The notes below the pieces were generated by a model. It did not search any database. It was not told the origin of the DNA and saw only the letters and a program-made list of their open reading frames with translations. The position numbers and the translations under genes were made by a program. A stretch of 64,000 nt of DNA from JAGDZR01 sp049115695 (GTDB lineage Bacteria > Bacteroidota > Bacteroidia > Cytophagales > Cyclobacteriaceae), in the NCBI GenBank assembly GCA_049115695.1, contig JAGDZR010000012.1, positions 186,001 to 250,000 of the forward strand, written 5' to 3'. Position 1 is the first letter of the stretch; each line of letters begins with the position of its first letter. Shown here piece by piece: positions 1 through 9,057 of the stretch.

Positions 1-26
1 AACAGGGCAATGAATCTTACCATGAT

Positions 27-1175
27 CTATGGATACAGGAGATAGGCTTTTCTTTTTTCTCTAAATGCGTTCAAATCATCTTGCCAGGATGCCCGTATCT
101 CATCCATTGTCATGCCTGATTCAATTTGACTTTGGAGTTGATCTGTACCAGCAAGCTTGCTGAAGAAGCTATTGAAGAAGACTGTGTCCGTCTGTTTGAG
201 TTGATTATAGGCATTGATTAGATCGGTTAAGTCAATTTGGTTCATTCGGCCGGGTATATATTGGATGCCATAGCATTCCTCTCCCTCTAGTTTTGGGTAT
301 TTGGCACCCGGTCCGGGTTGAGGTGTAAACGAGTGTTGAAAACCAGTCAGTCTTGGGTGACCAAATTGTTGGAATGGTGTAGACGTACCCCGACCTATAG
401 AAACTATCGTCCCTTCAAAAAAGCAAAGTGATGGATATCGCGTTACTGCGATATCATTTGGTAAGTTGGGAGAGGGTTGTTTTGGTAAAGAATACACTGA
501 GTCATGTGCCCAATTTTTTAGCGGAATGATATTCAGATCGCAGGTTATTCCATTTGCTAGCCATTTTTCTTCATTGATCATTCCTGCTAATTCACCAATG
601 GTCATGCCATGAACTACTGGTATAGGATGCATCCCAACAAATGATTGAAACGCAGTATCTAATACTGGTCCATCGACATAATGACCATTAGGGTTTGGTC
701 GATCAAGTATGATAACTGGGATGCCCAATTCGGAGCATGCTTCCATGATATAGTGCATGGTTGATATGTAGGTGTAAAACCTGGCCCCAACATCTTGAAT
801 ATCAAAAATCATGATGTCAATACCACTCAGCTGATCAGGAAACGGTTTTTTATTTTTCCCGTAAAGGGAGAAGATTTTGAATTTATCAGTCAGTTCGTTT
901 TCAACTTTCTCACCAGCATCTGCTGTGCCACGAAATCCGTGTTCGGGAGAATAAACTGCCTGAACATCAATTCCTAACGAGATAAGAGAATCTACAAGAT
1001 GTGTGTCTTTAATGTTTGAGGTATGATTGACTGTAAGTCCTATGCTCTTTCCTTTCAGCATTGACAAATACAAATCTGTCCGTTCTGCACCCGTCATAAT
1101 TTTTTTTGGGGGGCCAGATGGGGATGTACAAGCAAGCAATACCGGTAAACAAACCAGTAACATCATTTTGTTCAT
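27..1175 (-). CDS. NamZ-like exo-beta-N-acetylmuramidase (DUF1343) lipoprotein
   Basis: The protein belongs to the DUF1343 family, whose characterised member NamZ removes terminal MurNAc from peptidoglycan fragments. I chose the ATG at 1175 (382 aa) because it gives a compact lipoprotein signal with lipobox LLAC; an ATG three codons upstream (1184) is also possible. Family hallmarks visible are SPEHGFRG near residue 76, whose Glu is a likely active-site residue, FDIQDVGAR near 124 and LDRPNPN further on. Length fits a complete member. It is transcribed away from the permease gene starting at 1210, leaving only about 35 bp between the two starts. A role in cell-wall recycling in the periplasm is inferred from the family. 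Confidence 0.85.
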   Translation of the reverse strand: MNKMMLLVCLPVLLACTSPSGPPKKIMTGAERTDLYLSMLKGKSIGLTVNHTSNIKDTHLVDSLISLGIDVQAVYSPEHGFRGTADAGEKVENELTDKFKIFSLYGKNKKPFPDQLSGIDIMIFDIQDVGARFYTYISTMHYIMEACSELGIPVIILDRPNPNGHYVDGPVLDTAFQSFVGMHPIPVVHGMTIGELAGMINEEKWLANGITCDLNIIPLKNWAHDSVYSLPKQPSPNLPNDIAVTRYPSLCFFEGTIVSIGRGTSTPFQQFGHPRLTGFQHSFTPQPGPGAKYPKLEGEECYGIQYIPGRMNQIDLTDLINAYNQLKQTDTVFFNSFFSKLAGTDQLQSQIESGMTMDEIRASWQDDLNAFREKRKAYLLYP

Positions 1176-1209
1176 ATCAAACACTTATAATTGCATCAAA
1201 TTTATAGGA

Positions 1210-2427
1210 TTGAATTTAGCCTTTTTTATATCATCGCGAATTACTCGGAAATCTGATAAATCATTTTCCAGTAATATTCATAAAGTAGCCGTGATTTCAA
1301 TTGGTACGGCCATTTGTGCGCTACTGCTGTCTTTCATGATTTTGGGAGGATTTCAGGATAAGATAAAAGACAAAATATTCAGTTTTTCTGGGCATTTATT
1401 GGTGACAAAATATGCCATGAACTCTTCGTTCGAGGAAAGCGAAATCAGCATCTCTGATTCATTGACCTGGCAGTTGAACAATGCAAGATTTGTGACAAAT
1501 TGGCAGCCATTTGCATATAAAGCAGGCTTACTGAAGACAAAGGAAGAAGTGCAGGGCGTGATATTCAAAGGTGTTGGTGAAGATTTTGATACTACATCTT
1601 TTAAACCCAACATCATTGCTGGTGCAATTCCTGATCTTTATGGTAAGCAATATTCCACCGAAGTAGCTGTCAGCAAGAAAATAGCCCAAACACTTAGACT
1701 TGATATTGGTGATAAGGTCATGATCTATTTTGTGCAAAATCCTCCACGTTTTAGAAATTTGACCATCACGGGAATTTATGAAACAGGTCTTCAGGATTTT
1801 GATGAAAGAATCATTTTAGGTGACATTGGACTAGTCAGGAGACTAAATGATTGGGATGAGCGTCAGGCGGGAGGAATTGAAGTGTTTGTTAAAGATAATT
1901 ATGACATTGATCAAGCTCATGCCGAACTCTTTGATCTGATCGATTATGACTTATACGTCGAAAGTGTAAGGGAAAAATACCTTGAACATTTTGACTGGTT
2001 GTCTATGATAAATACCAATGTAGCGGTGTTGCTTATATTGATTTTATTCATCTCCTGTTTTAATATGGTGTCCATTTTACTCATTTTGATCATGGAGCGA
2101 ACACAAATGATTGGGATGCTCAAGGCGATGGGTGCTCAGGATGGCATGATTCGTAAAATCTTCATTTCCTCTGGGTTGAGATTGATACTTAGTGGATTAG
2201 GTTGGGGAAATCTCATAGGGCTGTTGATCGCTTTTGTCCAATGGCAGTTCGAACTAATTCCTCTTGATCAGGAAAACTATTATATGCACTTTGTGCCCAT
2301 TGCTTTTAATTGGCAAATTGTGGTAGGATTGAATGCCTTAATGGTTTTGATGATAGGCCTGAGCCTGTTCATTCCAGTTGCGTTCGTCACTCGCGTGCAA
2401 CCCATCAAGGCTATTCGCTTCGACTAG
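1210..2427 (+). CDS. LolE/FtsX-type ABC transporter permease
   Basis: This is a lipoprotein-release or MacB-like permease of the FtsX family (405 aa). One membrane segment lies near residues 25-45, followed by a large periplasmic domain to about 270, then three C-terminal membrane segments, which is the standard MacB_PCD plus FtsX layout. I chose the TTG at 1210, giving an N-terminus reading NLAFFISSRI, because this matches the amphipathic start typical of Bacteroidota family members; longer starts would run deep into the divergent muramidase gene. The C-terminus ends in the family-typical RVQPIKAIRFD. No ATPase partner is adjacent, as is usual for LolE homologues in this phylum. The 3' end overlaps the convergent glycosyltransferase by 90 bp. 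Confidence 0.8.
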   Translation: MNLAFFISSRITRKSDKSFSSNIHKVAVISIGTAICALLLSFMILGGFQDKIKDKIFSFSGHLLVTKYAMNSSFEESEISISDSLTWQLNNARFVTNWQPFAYKAGLLKTKEEVQGVIFKGVGEDFDTTSFKPNIIAGAIPDLYGKQYSTEVAVSKKIAQTLRLDIGDKVMIYFVQNPPRFRNLTITGIYETGLQDFDERIILGDIGLVRRLNDWDERQAGGIEVFVKDNYDIDQAHAELFDLIDYDLYVESVREKYLEHFDWLSMINTNVAVLLILILFISCFNMVSILLILIMERTQMIGMLKAMGAQDGMIRKIFISSGLRLILSGLGWGNLIGLLIAFVQWQFELIPLDQENYYMHFVPIAFNWQIVVGLNALMVLMIGLSLFIPVAFVTRVQPIKAIRFD

Positions 2428-3168
2428 ATAGGCAGGTTGATACTTTCGAAATAGACTTCTGATTTTCATTTCGAGTACTCCAAAAACAGCTTCTTTAAAG
2501 ATTCCTCGAGACATTTTGGATTGACCTTTGGTTCTGTCAGTAAATATAATCGGGACTTCCGCTATTTTAAATCCATGTTTCCATGCATTGAATTTCATTT
2601 CAATTTGGAAGGCGTATCCAACAAAGTTGATTGAGTTGGGCTCAATCGTTTCTAGTACTGATCTGTGATAACACTTGAAGCCTGCAGTAGTATCATGGAT
2701 TGGAATACCAGTTACTAACCTGACATAGATCGAGGCAAAATAGGACATGAGCACTCTGCCCATAGGCCAGTTCACAACATTTACTCCATTGCTGTATCTC
2801 GATCCAACAGCCATATCATGTTCCCCATCTACACAGGCATTATACAAATTGACCAAATCTTCAGGGTTATGCGAAAAGTCCGCATCCATTTCGTAGATAT
2901 AATCATAGGTATGCTCCAGTGCATAGTTAAAACCTGTGATATAGGCAGTACCCAACCCTAATTTACCAGGTCTTTGAAGCAAGTGAAGTCGATCAGGAAA
3001 CTTTTCCATCATAGATTTTACAATCTCAGCAGTACCATCAGGAGAATTGTCATCAATGATCAGAATTTCGAATGGAATGGATAAATCAAACACCGCCGTG
3101 ATAATATCTCGGATATTCTCTTTTTCCTTATAAGTAGGAATAATAACTAAGTGGCGGTGGTCGTGCAT
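2338..3168 (-). CDS. Polyprenol monophosphomannose synthase-like GT2 glycosyltransferase
   Basis: A 276-aa family 2 glycosyltransferase of the dolichyl/polyprenyl-phosphate mannose synthase type, which transfers a hexose from a nucleotide sugar to a lipid phosphate at the inner membrane face. Visible motifs are IPTYKEKENI at 10-19, the nucleotide-binding DDNSPDGT at 39-46, the metal-binding DAD at 95-97, and the DTTAGFKCY block characteristic of DPM1-like proteins. There are no C-terminal membrane segments, so it is the soluble form. The catalytic domain ends near residue 245; the last 30 residues are encoded antisense to the end of the permease gene and have no family resemblance I recognise. 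The exact sugar is not determinable. Confidence 0.87.
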   Translation of the reverse strand: MHDHRHLVIIPTYKEKENIRDIITAVFDLSIPFEILIIDDNSPDGTAEIVKSMMEKFPDRLHLLQRPGKLGLGTAYITGFNYALEHTYDYIYEMDADFSHNPEDLVNLYNACVDGEHDMAVGSRYSNGVNVVNWPMGRVLMSYFASIYVRLVTGIPIHDTTAGFKCYHRSVLETIEPNSINFVGYAFQIEMKFNAWKHGFKIAEVPIIFTDRTKGQSKMSRGIFKEAVFGVLEMKIRSLFRKYQPAYLVEANSLDGLHASDERNWNEQAQAYHQNH

Positions 3169-3286
3169 TTGTAGTAGTTTCTTGCTAGCCTTAAGCCGGA
3201 TTACATATATAACTCAATTTCGGTACTAATTGATTTCATTTTTTACAAAAAATATTACTTGTCCGTATAAAACCTAGTCTCATTGT

Positions 3287-3787
3287 ATGAATAAGGCCAT
3301 TTTTTTGGATCGCGACGGAGTGCTCAATATCGAGAGAGGGGAGTACACTTTCCGGGTTTCAGATTTTCAAGTCGTACCAGGTGTCATAAAGACACTTGAG
3401 CAGTTAAAATCTGGCGGATACATGCTAATAGTATTGACTAATCAATCTGGAATTGCCAGGGGATTGTACACCATGAACGACACAAACCACTGCCATCAAT
3501 ACTTTCAAAAACTCTCTGGGAATTTAATCGATGGGTTTTATGTTGCTCCAGGCCATCCAAGCTATTCCGAATCTCTCAGTCGCAAACCGGACTCACTCAT
3601 GTTCGAACGCGCTATCGCCAAGTACAACATAGACCCACTATCCAGTTATATGGTTGGAGACAAGGAAAGGGATTTAATTCCTGCAAGGAAGCTAGGTATA
3701 AAAACGATTTTGCTTGGAAATGATAGGACAGATTATGCCGATTTATCTATAACCGACCTTAGCGAGATGCTTTCTTTCTTGCCCTAG
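3287..3787 (+). CDS. gmhB: D,D-heptose 1,7-bisphosphate phosphatase-like HAD-IIIA protein
   Basis: A 166-aa HAD phosphatase of the GmhB/HisB-N subclass, which in LPS biosynthesis dephosphorylates heptose 1,7-bisphosphate. The nucleophile motif FLDRDGVLN is at 6-14 (D8, D10), TNQSGIAR at 51-58, the RKP substrate loop at 99-101, and MVGDKERD supplies the C-terminal acidic motif. The zinc-binding cysteines that normally flank the loop (CPHHP and CxCRKP) read VAPGHP and SLSRKP here, so all are absent. It could act on another phosphorylated sugar. Its 3' end overlaps the convergent arginine decarboxylase gene by 29 bp. Confidence 0.75.
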   Translation: MNKAIFLDRDGVLNIERGEYTFRVSDFQVVPGVIKTLEQLKSGGYMLIVLTNQSGIARGLYTMNDTNHCHQYFQKLSGNLIDGFYVAPGHPSYSESLSRKPDSLMFERAIAKYNIDPLSSYMVGDKERDLIPARKLGIKTILLGNDRTDYADLSITDLSEMLSFLP

Positions 3788-5180
3788 CATCAGTATACCC
3801 CAAAAGTTTGAGCATATCTTCACTTTTCTGTTCTTCAGCGAAGAGTTCAGAGGTAATACTGCCATCCTTGTTGCGGTCGATGATGACATGTTTAGGAGCT
3901 GGGATCAGACAATGTTGGATACCACCGTAACCCCCCAATGATTCTTGATACGCTCCAGTATGAAAGAAGCCGAAAAATAGCGTTTCATTTTCATCATATT
4001 TTGGAAGAAATACTTCAGCAATGTGTGCCTCAGAATCATAGTAGTCCATTGAGTCACAGGTGAGACCGCCAATATTTACCTTGTGATGGGTGTTGTCCCA
4101 ATGATTCAACGGAAGCAGAATGTATTTTTCATTCAGCCCCCATACATCAGGCAGTTGTGTGATAAATGACCCATCCATCATGTACCAAAGCTCCTTGTCG
4201 TTTTGTAGTTTTTGATCCAGGACACTGTAGATAGTGGCTCCACTTTCACCCACAGTGTAGGAGCCAAATTCGGTCATTATATTAGGTGGTTCGACATGAT
4301 TTTTCTGACAAATCCATTTGATGTTTTCAATGATTTGATCGGCCATGTAGGCATAGTCATATTCAAAACCAAGTGAATTCTTAATAGGAAAACCCCCTCC
4401 AATGTCTACAGTATCCAGTTCGGGACATTCCTTTTTTAGTTCGCAATACATGTAAATAAACCTGCTCAACTCACTCCAATAGTAGGCAGTATCCTTTATG
4501 CCCGTATTGATGAAGAAGTGGAGCATTTTTAGCTGAGCCTTAGGATTTGGCTTGATACGCTCCTGATAGTATTGCACGATACTGCGATACTGAACCCCCA
4601 ATCTGGAAGTGTAAAACGCAAAATTCGGCTCTTCGTCAGCAGCTACTCTGATGCCAACCTGGAAGTCTTTTTCAACATGCTGGTCGTAGTAATCAAACTC
4701 ATTGAGATTGTCTAAAACTGGAATGCAGTTTTTGAATCCATCATTGATGAGATCAGTGATTTTCTCTAGGTACAATGGCCGTTTGAACCCATTGCATATG
4801 ATGTAGGTATCCTTCGCAATTGTCTCATTATCAGCCAGGTACCTGACAATTGGGATGTCAAAGGCCGAGGAAGTCTCTATATGTGCACCATTCGAAATAG
4901 CTTCCTCCAAAACAAACTGGAAATGGGATGATTTGGTACAATAGGTGTAGGTGTATCCCCCGGTATATTTATGCTTCTTAATTGCCTTTTCGAAGATTTC
5001 CCGTGCATACTGAATATTCTGACCGATTTTAGGCAGATAGGTAAGCTTTAATGGGGTGCCATATTGTTGAACAATGTCCATGAGGTTTACTTCATGGAAG
5101 TACAATTCGTCATTGACAACAAGAAATTCCTTTGTGGGGAAATCAAATGTTTGATCAACCAGGTCTGAGTAACTCTTCAT
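3759..5180 (-). CDS. Biosynthetic arginine decarboxylase (PLP, alanine-racemase fold)
   Basis: A 473-aa PLP enzyme that converts arginine to agmatine for polyamine synthesis. It is the short Bacteroidota form rather than the 630-aa E. coli SpeA type. The PLP lysine is in YTYCTKSSHF (K83), the phosphate-binding glycine loop is DIGGGFP, and the C-terminal domain carries CDSMDYYDS with the catalytic cysteine expected in the decarboxylase dimer interface. Diaminopimelate decarboxylase is an alternative within the fold, but the TYCTKSSHF signature fits arginine decarboxylase. CtlX and ArgS follow divergently, so this is an arginine-metabolism neighbourhood. Confidence 0.85.
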   Translation of the reverse strand: MKSYSDLVDQTFDFPTKEFLVVNDELYFHEVNLMDIVQQYGTPLKLTYLPKIGQNIQYAREIFEKAIKKHKYTGGYTYTYCTKSSHFQFVLEEAISNGAHIETSSAFDIPIVRYLADNETIAKDTYIICNGFKRPLYLEKITDLINDGFKNCIPVLDNLNEFDYYDQHVEKDFQVGIRVAADEEPNFAFYTSRLGVQYRSIVQYYQERIKPNPKAQLKMLHFFINTGIKDTAYYWSELSRFIYMYCELKKECPELDTVDIGGGFPIKNSLGFEYDYAYMADQIIENIKWICQKNHVEPPNIMTEFGSYTVGESGATIYSVLDQKLQNDKELWYMMDGSFITQLPDVWGLNEKYILLPLNHWDNTHHKVNIGGLTCDSMDYYDSEAHIAEVFLPKYDENETLFFGFFHTGAYQESLGGYGGIQHCLIPAPKHVIIDRNKDGSITSELFAEEQKSEDMLKLLGYTDARARKKASR

Positions 5181-5288
5181 TTTGTATCAAAAAAGCTTCG
5201 CAATATGCGAAAAAAAATGAAATCATAAATAAAAAAAATGGTGGCCGGAATGATTGTATGTCTAAGCCCGTATTTTTTTGAAGAGTGT

Positions 5289-5296
5289 TAGCTTTG
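5289..5296 (+). promoter_or_regulatory. Candidate Bacteroidota -7 box upstream of ctlX
   Basis: TAGCTTTG matches the Bacteroidota TAnnTTTG -7 consensus and lies 50 bp before the ctlX start. No convincing TTTG -33 box is at the usual distance, so support is weak. Confidence 0.3.
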
Positions 5297-5346
5297 CGGG
5301 CTGGTTGACTTTGTGTTAATCAGCATCAACATAATTAAGCACTGGA

Positions 5347-6276
5347 ATGATCTTTAAACAAGTTTCTAATTCATTGTTAATGGTAAGGCCGACCGCATTT
5401 AGATATAATGAGGAAACCGCCGTAAATAACTATTACCAACAGGACACGGATCAGAACCCGGAGCAGGTTCGTCAATTGGCCATTGATCAGTTTGATAAGT
5501 TTGTGGCGCTTCTACGTGCAGAAGGGGTTGATGTGACGGTGATTGATAGTTTAGAAACGACTCCAGATGCAGTATTTCCTAACAATTGGATTTCTTTCCA
5601 TGAGAATGGAAGTATCGTTAAATACCCTATGTATGCAGAAAACAGGAGGCTGGAGCGAAGAAATGATATAGTTGACCTGCTCAATGAGAAATTTCAAATC
5701 GTGCACAGTGCTGATTTTAGTCACTGGGAGAGGAAACATCAATATTTAGAAGGAACTGGTAGCATTATACTGGATCGTGAAAATCGGATTGCTTATGCAG
5801 CTATCTCCGAACGCACTGATCGGGAAGTGTTGGATGAGTGGGCTTCTGTAACAGGTTATCAGACTGTGATTTTTCATGCATACCAAAGTGTGGGTAACGA
5901 AAGAAAGCCGATTTATCACACGAATGTGATGATGTGGATAGGTGAAAAAGTGGCGGTAATATGTGCCGATTCAATAGACAATGAAAATGAACGCCGATTT
6001 ATCATGAATTCTTTACGGGGTTGTGATAAGGATGTCATTACCATTACAGAAGAACAAGTCAACCAGTTTGCCGGCAACATGCTGCAAGTGGAAGGATCCA
6101 ATGGCAACCTTATTGTGATGTCCACATCTGCTTACAACAGTCTGAAACTTGATCAAAAAACTGTGCTTAATACGCATGGGAAAATGATACATAGTGACTT
6201 ATCAATAATTGAACAATTGGGGGGGGGGAGTGCACGATGCATGATGGCTGAGGTGTTTCTGCCCATAAGAGGATAA
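5347..6276 (+). CDS. ctlX: Citrulline-hydrolysing amidinohydrolase CtlX
   Basis: A 309-aa member of the guanidino-group-modifying (pentein) superfamily resembling CtlX, which hydrolyses citrulline or related ureido compounds. Conserved features are MVRPTAFRYNE at 12-22, DAVFPNNWISFH at 74-85 (acidic and substrate-binding residues), and the C-terminal GGGSARCM with the catalytic Cys298. The first ATG (5347) is favoured because family members have about ten residues before the VRP motif. A run of ten G residues (6219-6228) encodes the three glycines immediately before the catalytic cysteine. It ends 5 bp before argS, so the two are probably cotranscribed. Arginine deiminase is a less likely alternative because of length and N-terminus. 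Confidence 0.85.
   Translation: MIFKQVSNSLLMVRPTAFRYNEETAVNNYYQQDTDQNPEQVRQLAIDQFDKFVALLRAEGVDVTVIDSLETTPDAVFPNNWISFHENGSIVKYPMYAENRRLERRNDIVDLLNEKFQIVHSADFSHWERKHQYLEGTGSIILDRENRIAYAAISERTDREVLDEWASVTGYQTVIFHAYQSVGNERKPIYHTNVMMWIGEKVAVICADSIDNENERRFIMNSLRGCDKDVITITEEQVNQFAGNMLQVEGSNGNLIVMSTSAYNSLKLDQKTVLNTHGKMIHSDLSIIEQLGGGSARCMMAEVFLPIRG
6219..6228 (+). repeat. Homopolymer of ten G in the ctlX active-site codons
   Basis: Ten consecutive G residues encode the end of a Leu codon and Gly292-294, three residues before the catalytic Cys298. A slip of one base would frameshift the protein just before the nucleophile. The run is in frame as given. Confidence 0.9.
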
Positions 6277-6281
6277 AAACA

Positions 6282-8063
6282 ATGAGTGGAATTGAGTCGC
6301 AACTGAAGGTTGCACTGGGAAACGCTTTTAAAGCGGCGTTTGATCATGAGTTAAGTCAGGAGCAGTTAGTGTTCCAACCTACACGGAAGGATTTTGAGGG
6401 TACACATACATTTGTAACCTTCCCATACTTGAAACTGACCAAAAAATCACCCGAAGAGACGGGTAAGTTGCTGGGCGAAAATCTGATAATGAACACTAGC
6501 CTTATCAAGTCATACAATGTTGTGAAGGGCTTTTTAAACCTTGAATTAAGTGAAAACGTATGGCTTGATTTATTGGATCATGTTTACAATCAGCAGAACA
6601 TAGGTCAGTTACCCAACAATGAACAGAAGGTAATGGTTGAGTTTAGTTCGCCAAATACCAATAAACCATTACACCTGGGACATCTTCGAAATAATTTCTT
6701 AGGAGATAGCGTCTCGCGTATTCTAAGTGCGGCAGGATATGAGGTTTTCAAGACCAATTTAGTAAATGACAGGGGTATCCACATTTGCAAATCAATGTTG
6801 GCTTATCAAAAGTTTGGAAATGAGGAAGCACCTGGAGCATTAAAAGGTGATCACCTTGCAGGTAAGTATTATGTTAAATTTGATCAGGAATTCAAAAAGG
6901 AAGTTAAAGAACTGGTAAGCCAAGGTTTATCGAAAGAGGAGGCCGAGAAAAAGGCGCCTTTGTTGCTGGAAGCCCAGTCAATGCTCAGAAAGTGGGAACA
7001 AAAAGATCCTATAGTAGTGGCGCTTTGGGAGAAAATGAATGAATGGGTGTACGATGGTTTCAATCAAACATATGAGACCATGGGTATTTCTTTTGATCGC
7101 ATGTACAAGGAGTCTGTCACTTACCTTCTGGGAAAGGATATTGTGGATGAAGGCTTGGAAAAGGGTGTGTTCTTCAAAAAAGAAGATGGATCGGTTTGGA
7201 TTGATCTGACGGATGAGGGGATGGATGAGAAGCTTCTTTTGAGAGGGGATGGAACGTCTGTTTACATGACCCAAGACATGGGTACAGCCGATTATAAGTA
7301 TGGCGATTTCCCAATGGACCAGTCAGTATATGTAGTGGGCAATGAGCAGGATTATCACTTCAAAGTTCTCTTCAGTATCATGAGGCGATTAGGCCGATCC
7401 TATGGTAAGGGACTCTATCATTTGTCATATGGAATGGTCGATCTTCCCAGTGGTAAAATGAAGTCTCGGGAAGGAACAGTTGTAGATGCTGATGACCTTA
7501 TGCAGGAAATGTTCGATACGGCTGAACAGCATACCAGGGAATTAGGTAAAATAGAAGGGTTATCTGAGGACGAAGCGAGTTCACTTTACAAAACATTGGG
7601 ACTTGGTGCATTGAAGTACTTTTTGCTTAAGGTGGACCCAAAGAAGCGAATGCTCTTCAATCCGCAAGAATCGATTGAATTTCAAGGCCATACCGGACCT
7701 TTTGTCCAGTATACGCATGCAAGAATATCAGCCATTACGAGAAGAGCAAAGGAAATGGGTATCACCTCTTCTGTTGATAAAGACTTAACTGGACTACAGC
7801 AAAGAGAGCTTGATCTCATTAGCCGAATTGGAGGATTTGATACAGCGATTCAACAAGCTGCAAAGCAATATAGCCCATCCATAATTGCGCAATACGTCTA
7901 TGATTTGGCAAGGGATTACAATGGATTCTATCAGGAGATATCAATTTTCAATGAAGAGGATCAATCCCGATTGAGTTTTAGAATTGCATTGTCTGACACA
8001 ACTGCGCGTATTATAAGAACTGCGATGCAGATGTTGGGAATTGAGGTGCCAGAAAGAATGTAA
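6282..8063 (+). CDS. argS: Arginyl-tRNA synthetase
   Basis: A complete 593-aa class I aminoacyl-tRNA synthetase that charges tRNA-Arg. The N-terminal additional domain (roughly 1-110) is followed by the catalytic signature SSPNTNKPLHLGHLRNNFLG with HLGH at 131-134 (the HIGH motif), a degenerate KMSKS as GKMKSREGT, and a C-terminal DALR anticodon-binding domain ending in the family-typical TARIIRTAMQMLGIEVPERM. Length is normal. The ATG at 6282 lies 5 bp after ctlX, and menA starts 1 bp after the stop, indicating a ctlX-argS-menA transcription unit. Confidence 0.97.
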   Translation: MSGIESQLKVALGNAFKAAFDHELSQEQLVFQPTRKDFEGTHTFVTFPYLKLTKKSPEETGKLLGENLIMNTSLIKSYNVVKGFLNLELSENVWLDLLDHVYNQQNIGQLPNNEQKVMVEFSSPNTNKPLHLGHLRNNFLGDSVSRILSAAGYEVFKTNLVNDRGIHICKSMLAYQKFGNEEAPGALKGDHLAGKYYVKFDQEFKKEVKELVSQGLSKEEAEKKAPLLLEAQSMLRKWEQKDPIVVALWEKMNEWVYDGFNQTYETMGISFDRMYKESVTYLLGKDIVDEGLEKGVFFKKEDGSVWIDLTDEGMDEKLLLRGDGTSVYMTQDMGTADYKYGDFPMDQSVYVVGNEQDYHFKVLFSIMRRLGRSYGKGLYHLSYGMVDLPSGKMKSREGTVVDADDLMQEMFDTAEQHTRELGKIEGLSEDEASSLYKTLGLGALKYFLLKVDPKKRMLFNPQESIEFQGHTGPFVQYTHARISAITRRAKEMGITSSVDKDLTGLQQRELDLISRIGGFDTAIQQAAKQYSPSIIAQYVYDLARDYNGFYQEISIFNEEDQSRLSFRIALSDTTARIIRTAMQMLGIEVPERM

Positions 8064-8064
8064 T

Positions 8065-8964
8065 ATGAGCAAAACAGCAGCCTGGTTTCAAGCATTTCGC
8101 TTACGTACCCTGCCATTGGCTTTTTCGAGCATTTTCATGTCGGCTTTTATTGCCTGGAAAAATGGTGTGTTTGATGAATGGATATTTGTGCTCACGCTTT
8201 TGACTACCCTTTTTCTACAGGTGCTTTCAAACCTGGCAAATGATTATGGGGATGCTAAATCTGGAGTGGATAGCATGGATCGGGAGGGACCCAGTAGAGC
8301 CGTACAGGCAGGTTTGATTTCAGCTTCCGAAATGAAATCAGGCATTATCATCTGTGGTTCTTTGAGCCTCATTTCAGGAGTTGTTTTAATTCTACTTAGT
8401 TTCCAGGATAATTGGGCTTTGATATTGCTATTCATGCTCATCGGACTCTCTGCGATTGTAGCGGCCGTTAAATATACGATGGGGAAAAATCCGTATGGAT
8501 ATGCTGGTTTGGGAGATGTATTTGTGCTATTGTTTTTTGGTTTCGTTGGCGTATGCGGTAGCTACTACCTGTATGCACAGACCATGGATTGGTCGTTGAT
8601 TTATCCGGCTTTAAGTTGTGGACTGCTGGCGGTTGGTGTTCTTAATGTCAACAACATTAGAGACATTAATTCAGATCGTAAGGCAGGTAAAAAATCAATC
8701 CCAGTGCGTATTGGCAGACAGAAAGCAGTCCTTTACCATAGTCTGCTTTTGTCCGGCGCACTTCTGGCTGGTGTTCTTTATATGTTGGATCAGGGGACCA
8801 GTATTTTATCATGGCTGTTTTTGTTGGTGGGCCCTTTGCTCTACCTCAATTTATACGCAGTTAAATCGAAACCACTATCGGACTTGGATCCTAATCTCAA
8901 GCAGCTGGCCTTAAGTACGTTGCTGTTTGTAATTCTGTTCGGAGTAGGCTTGTTGCTTTCATGA
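8065..8964 (+). CDS. menA: 1,4-dihydroxy-2-naphthoate polyprenyltransferase
   Basis: A 299-aa UbiA-superfamily integral membrane prenyltransferase that joins DHNA to a polyprenyl diphosphate in menaquinone synthesis. The first Asp-rich motif is NDYGDAKSGVD, with the MenA-typical DREGPSRAVQAGLIS immediately after it, and the second is DINSDRKAGKKSIPVRIG. About eight or nine hydrophobic segments follow. The ATG at 8065 is chosen because it lies just past the argS stop and gives the usual SKTAAWFQAFRLRTLPLA start; a TTG eight codons upstream overlaps argS. Other men genes are not in the window. Confidence 0.93.
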   Translation: MSKTAAWFQAFRLRTLPLAFSSIFMSAFIAWKNGVFDEWIFVLTLLTTLFLQVLSNLANDYGDAKSGVDSMDREGPSRAVQAGLISASEMKSGIIICGSLSLISGVVLILLSFQDNWALILLFMLIGLSAIVAAVKYTMGKNPYGYAGLGDVFVLLFFGFVGVCGSYYLYAQTMDWSLIYPALSCGLLAVGVLNVNNIRDINSDRKAGKKSIPVRIGRQKAVLYHSLLLSGALLAGVLYMLDQGTSILSWLFLLVGPLLYLNLYAVKSKPLSDLDPNLKQLALSTLLFVILFGVGLLLS

Positions 8965-9057
8965 TTTAGTTCAGTTTCATGATTTATGGCTTTACCGAAT
9001 CAACCCAAGAACTGATTAATTCGTTATAATCCACAAAGAATTTTAAACACTTTGTCG

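Noticed and set aside
795..977. Short plus-strand frames inside the muramidase and other genes.
   Set aside because: These are shadows of the real genes on the opposite strand and have low-complexity or non-protein-like composition.
1027..1209. Longer start for the permease gene.
   Set aside because: It runs through the divergent muramidase gene's signal region and has no family resemblance.
5265..5302. AGCCCG/CGGGCT pairing upstream of ctlX as a riboswitch or terminator.
   Set aside because: The arms are short, the loop is long and there is no T-tract or known riboswitch consensus.
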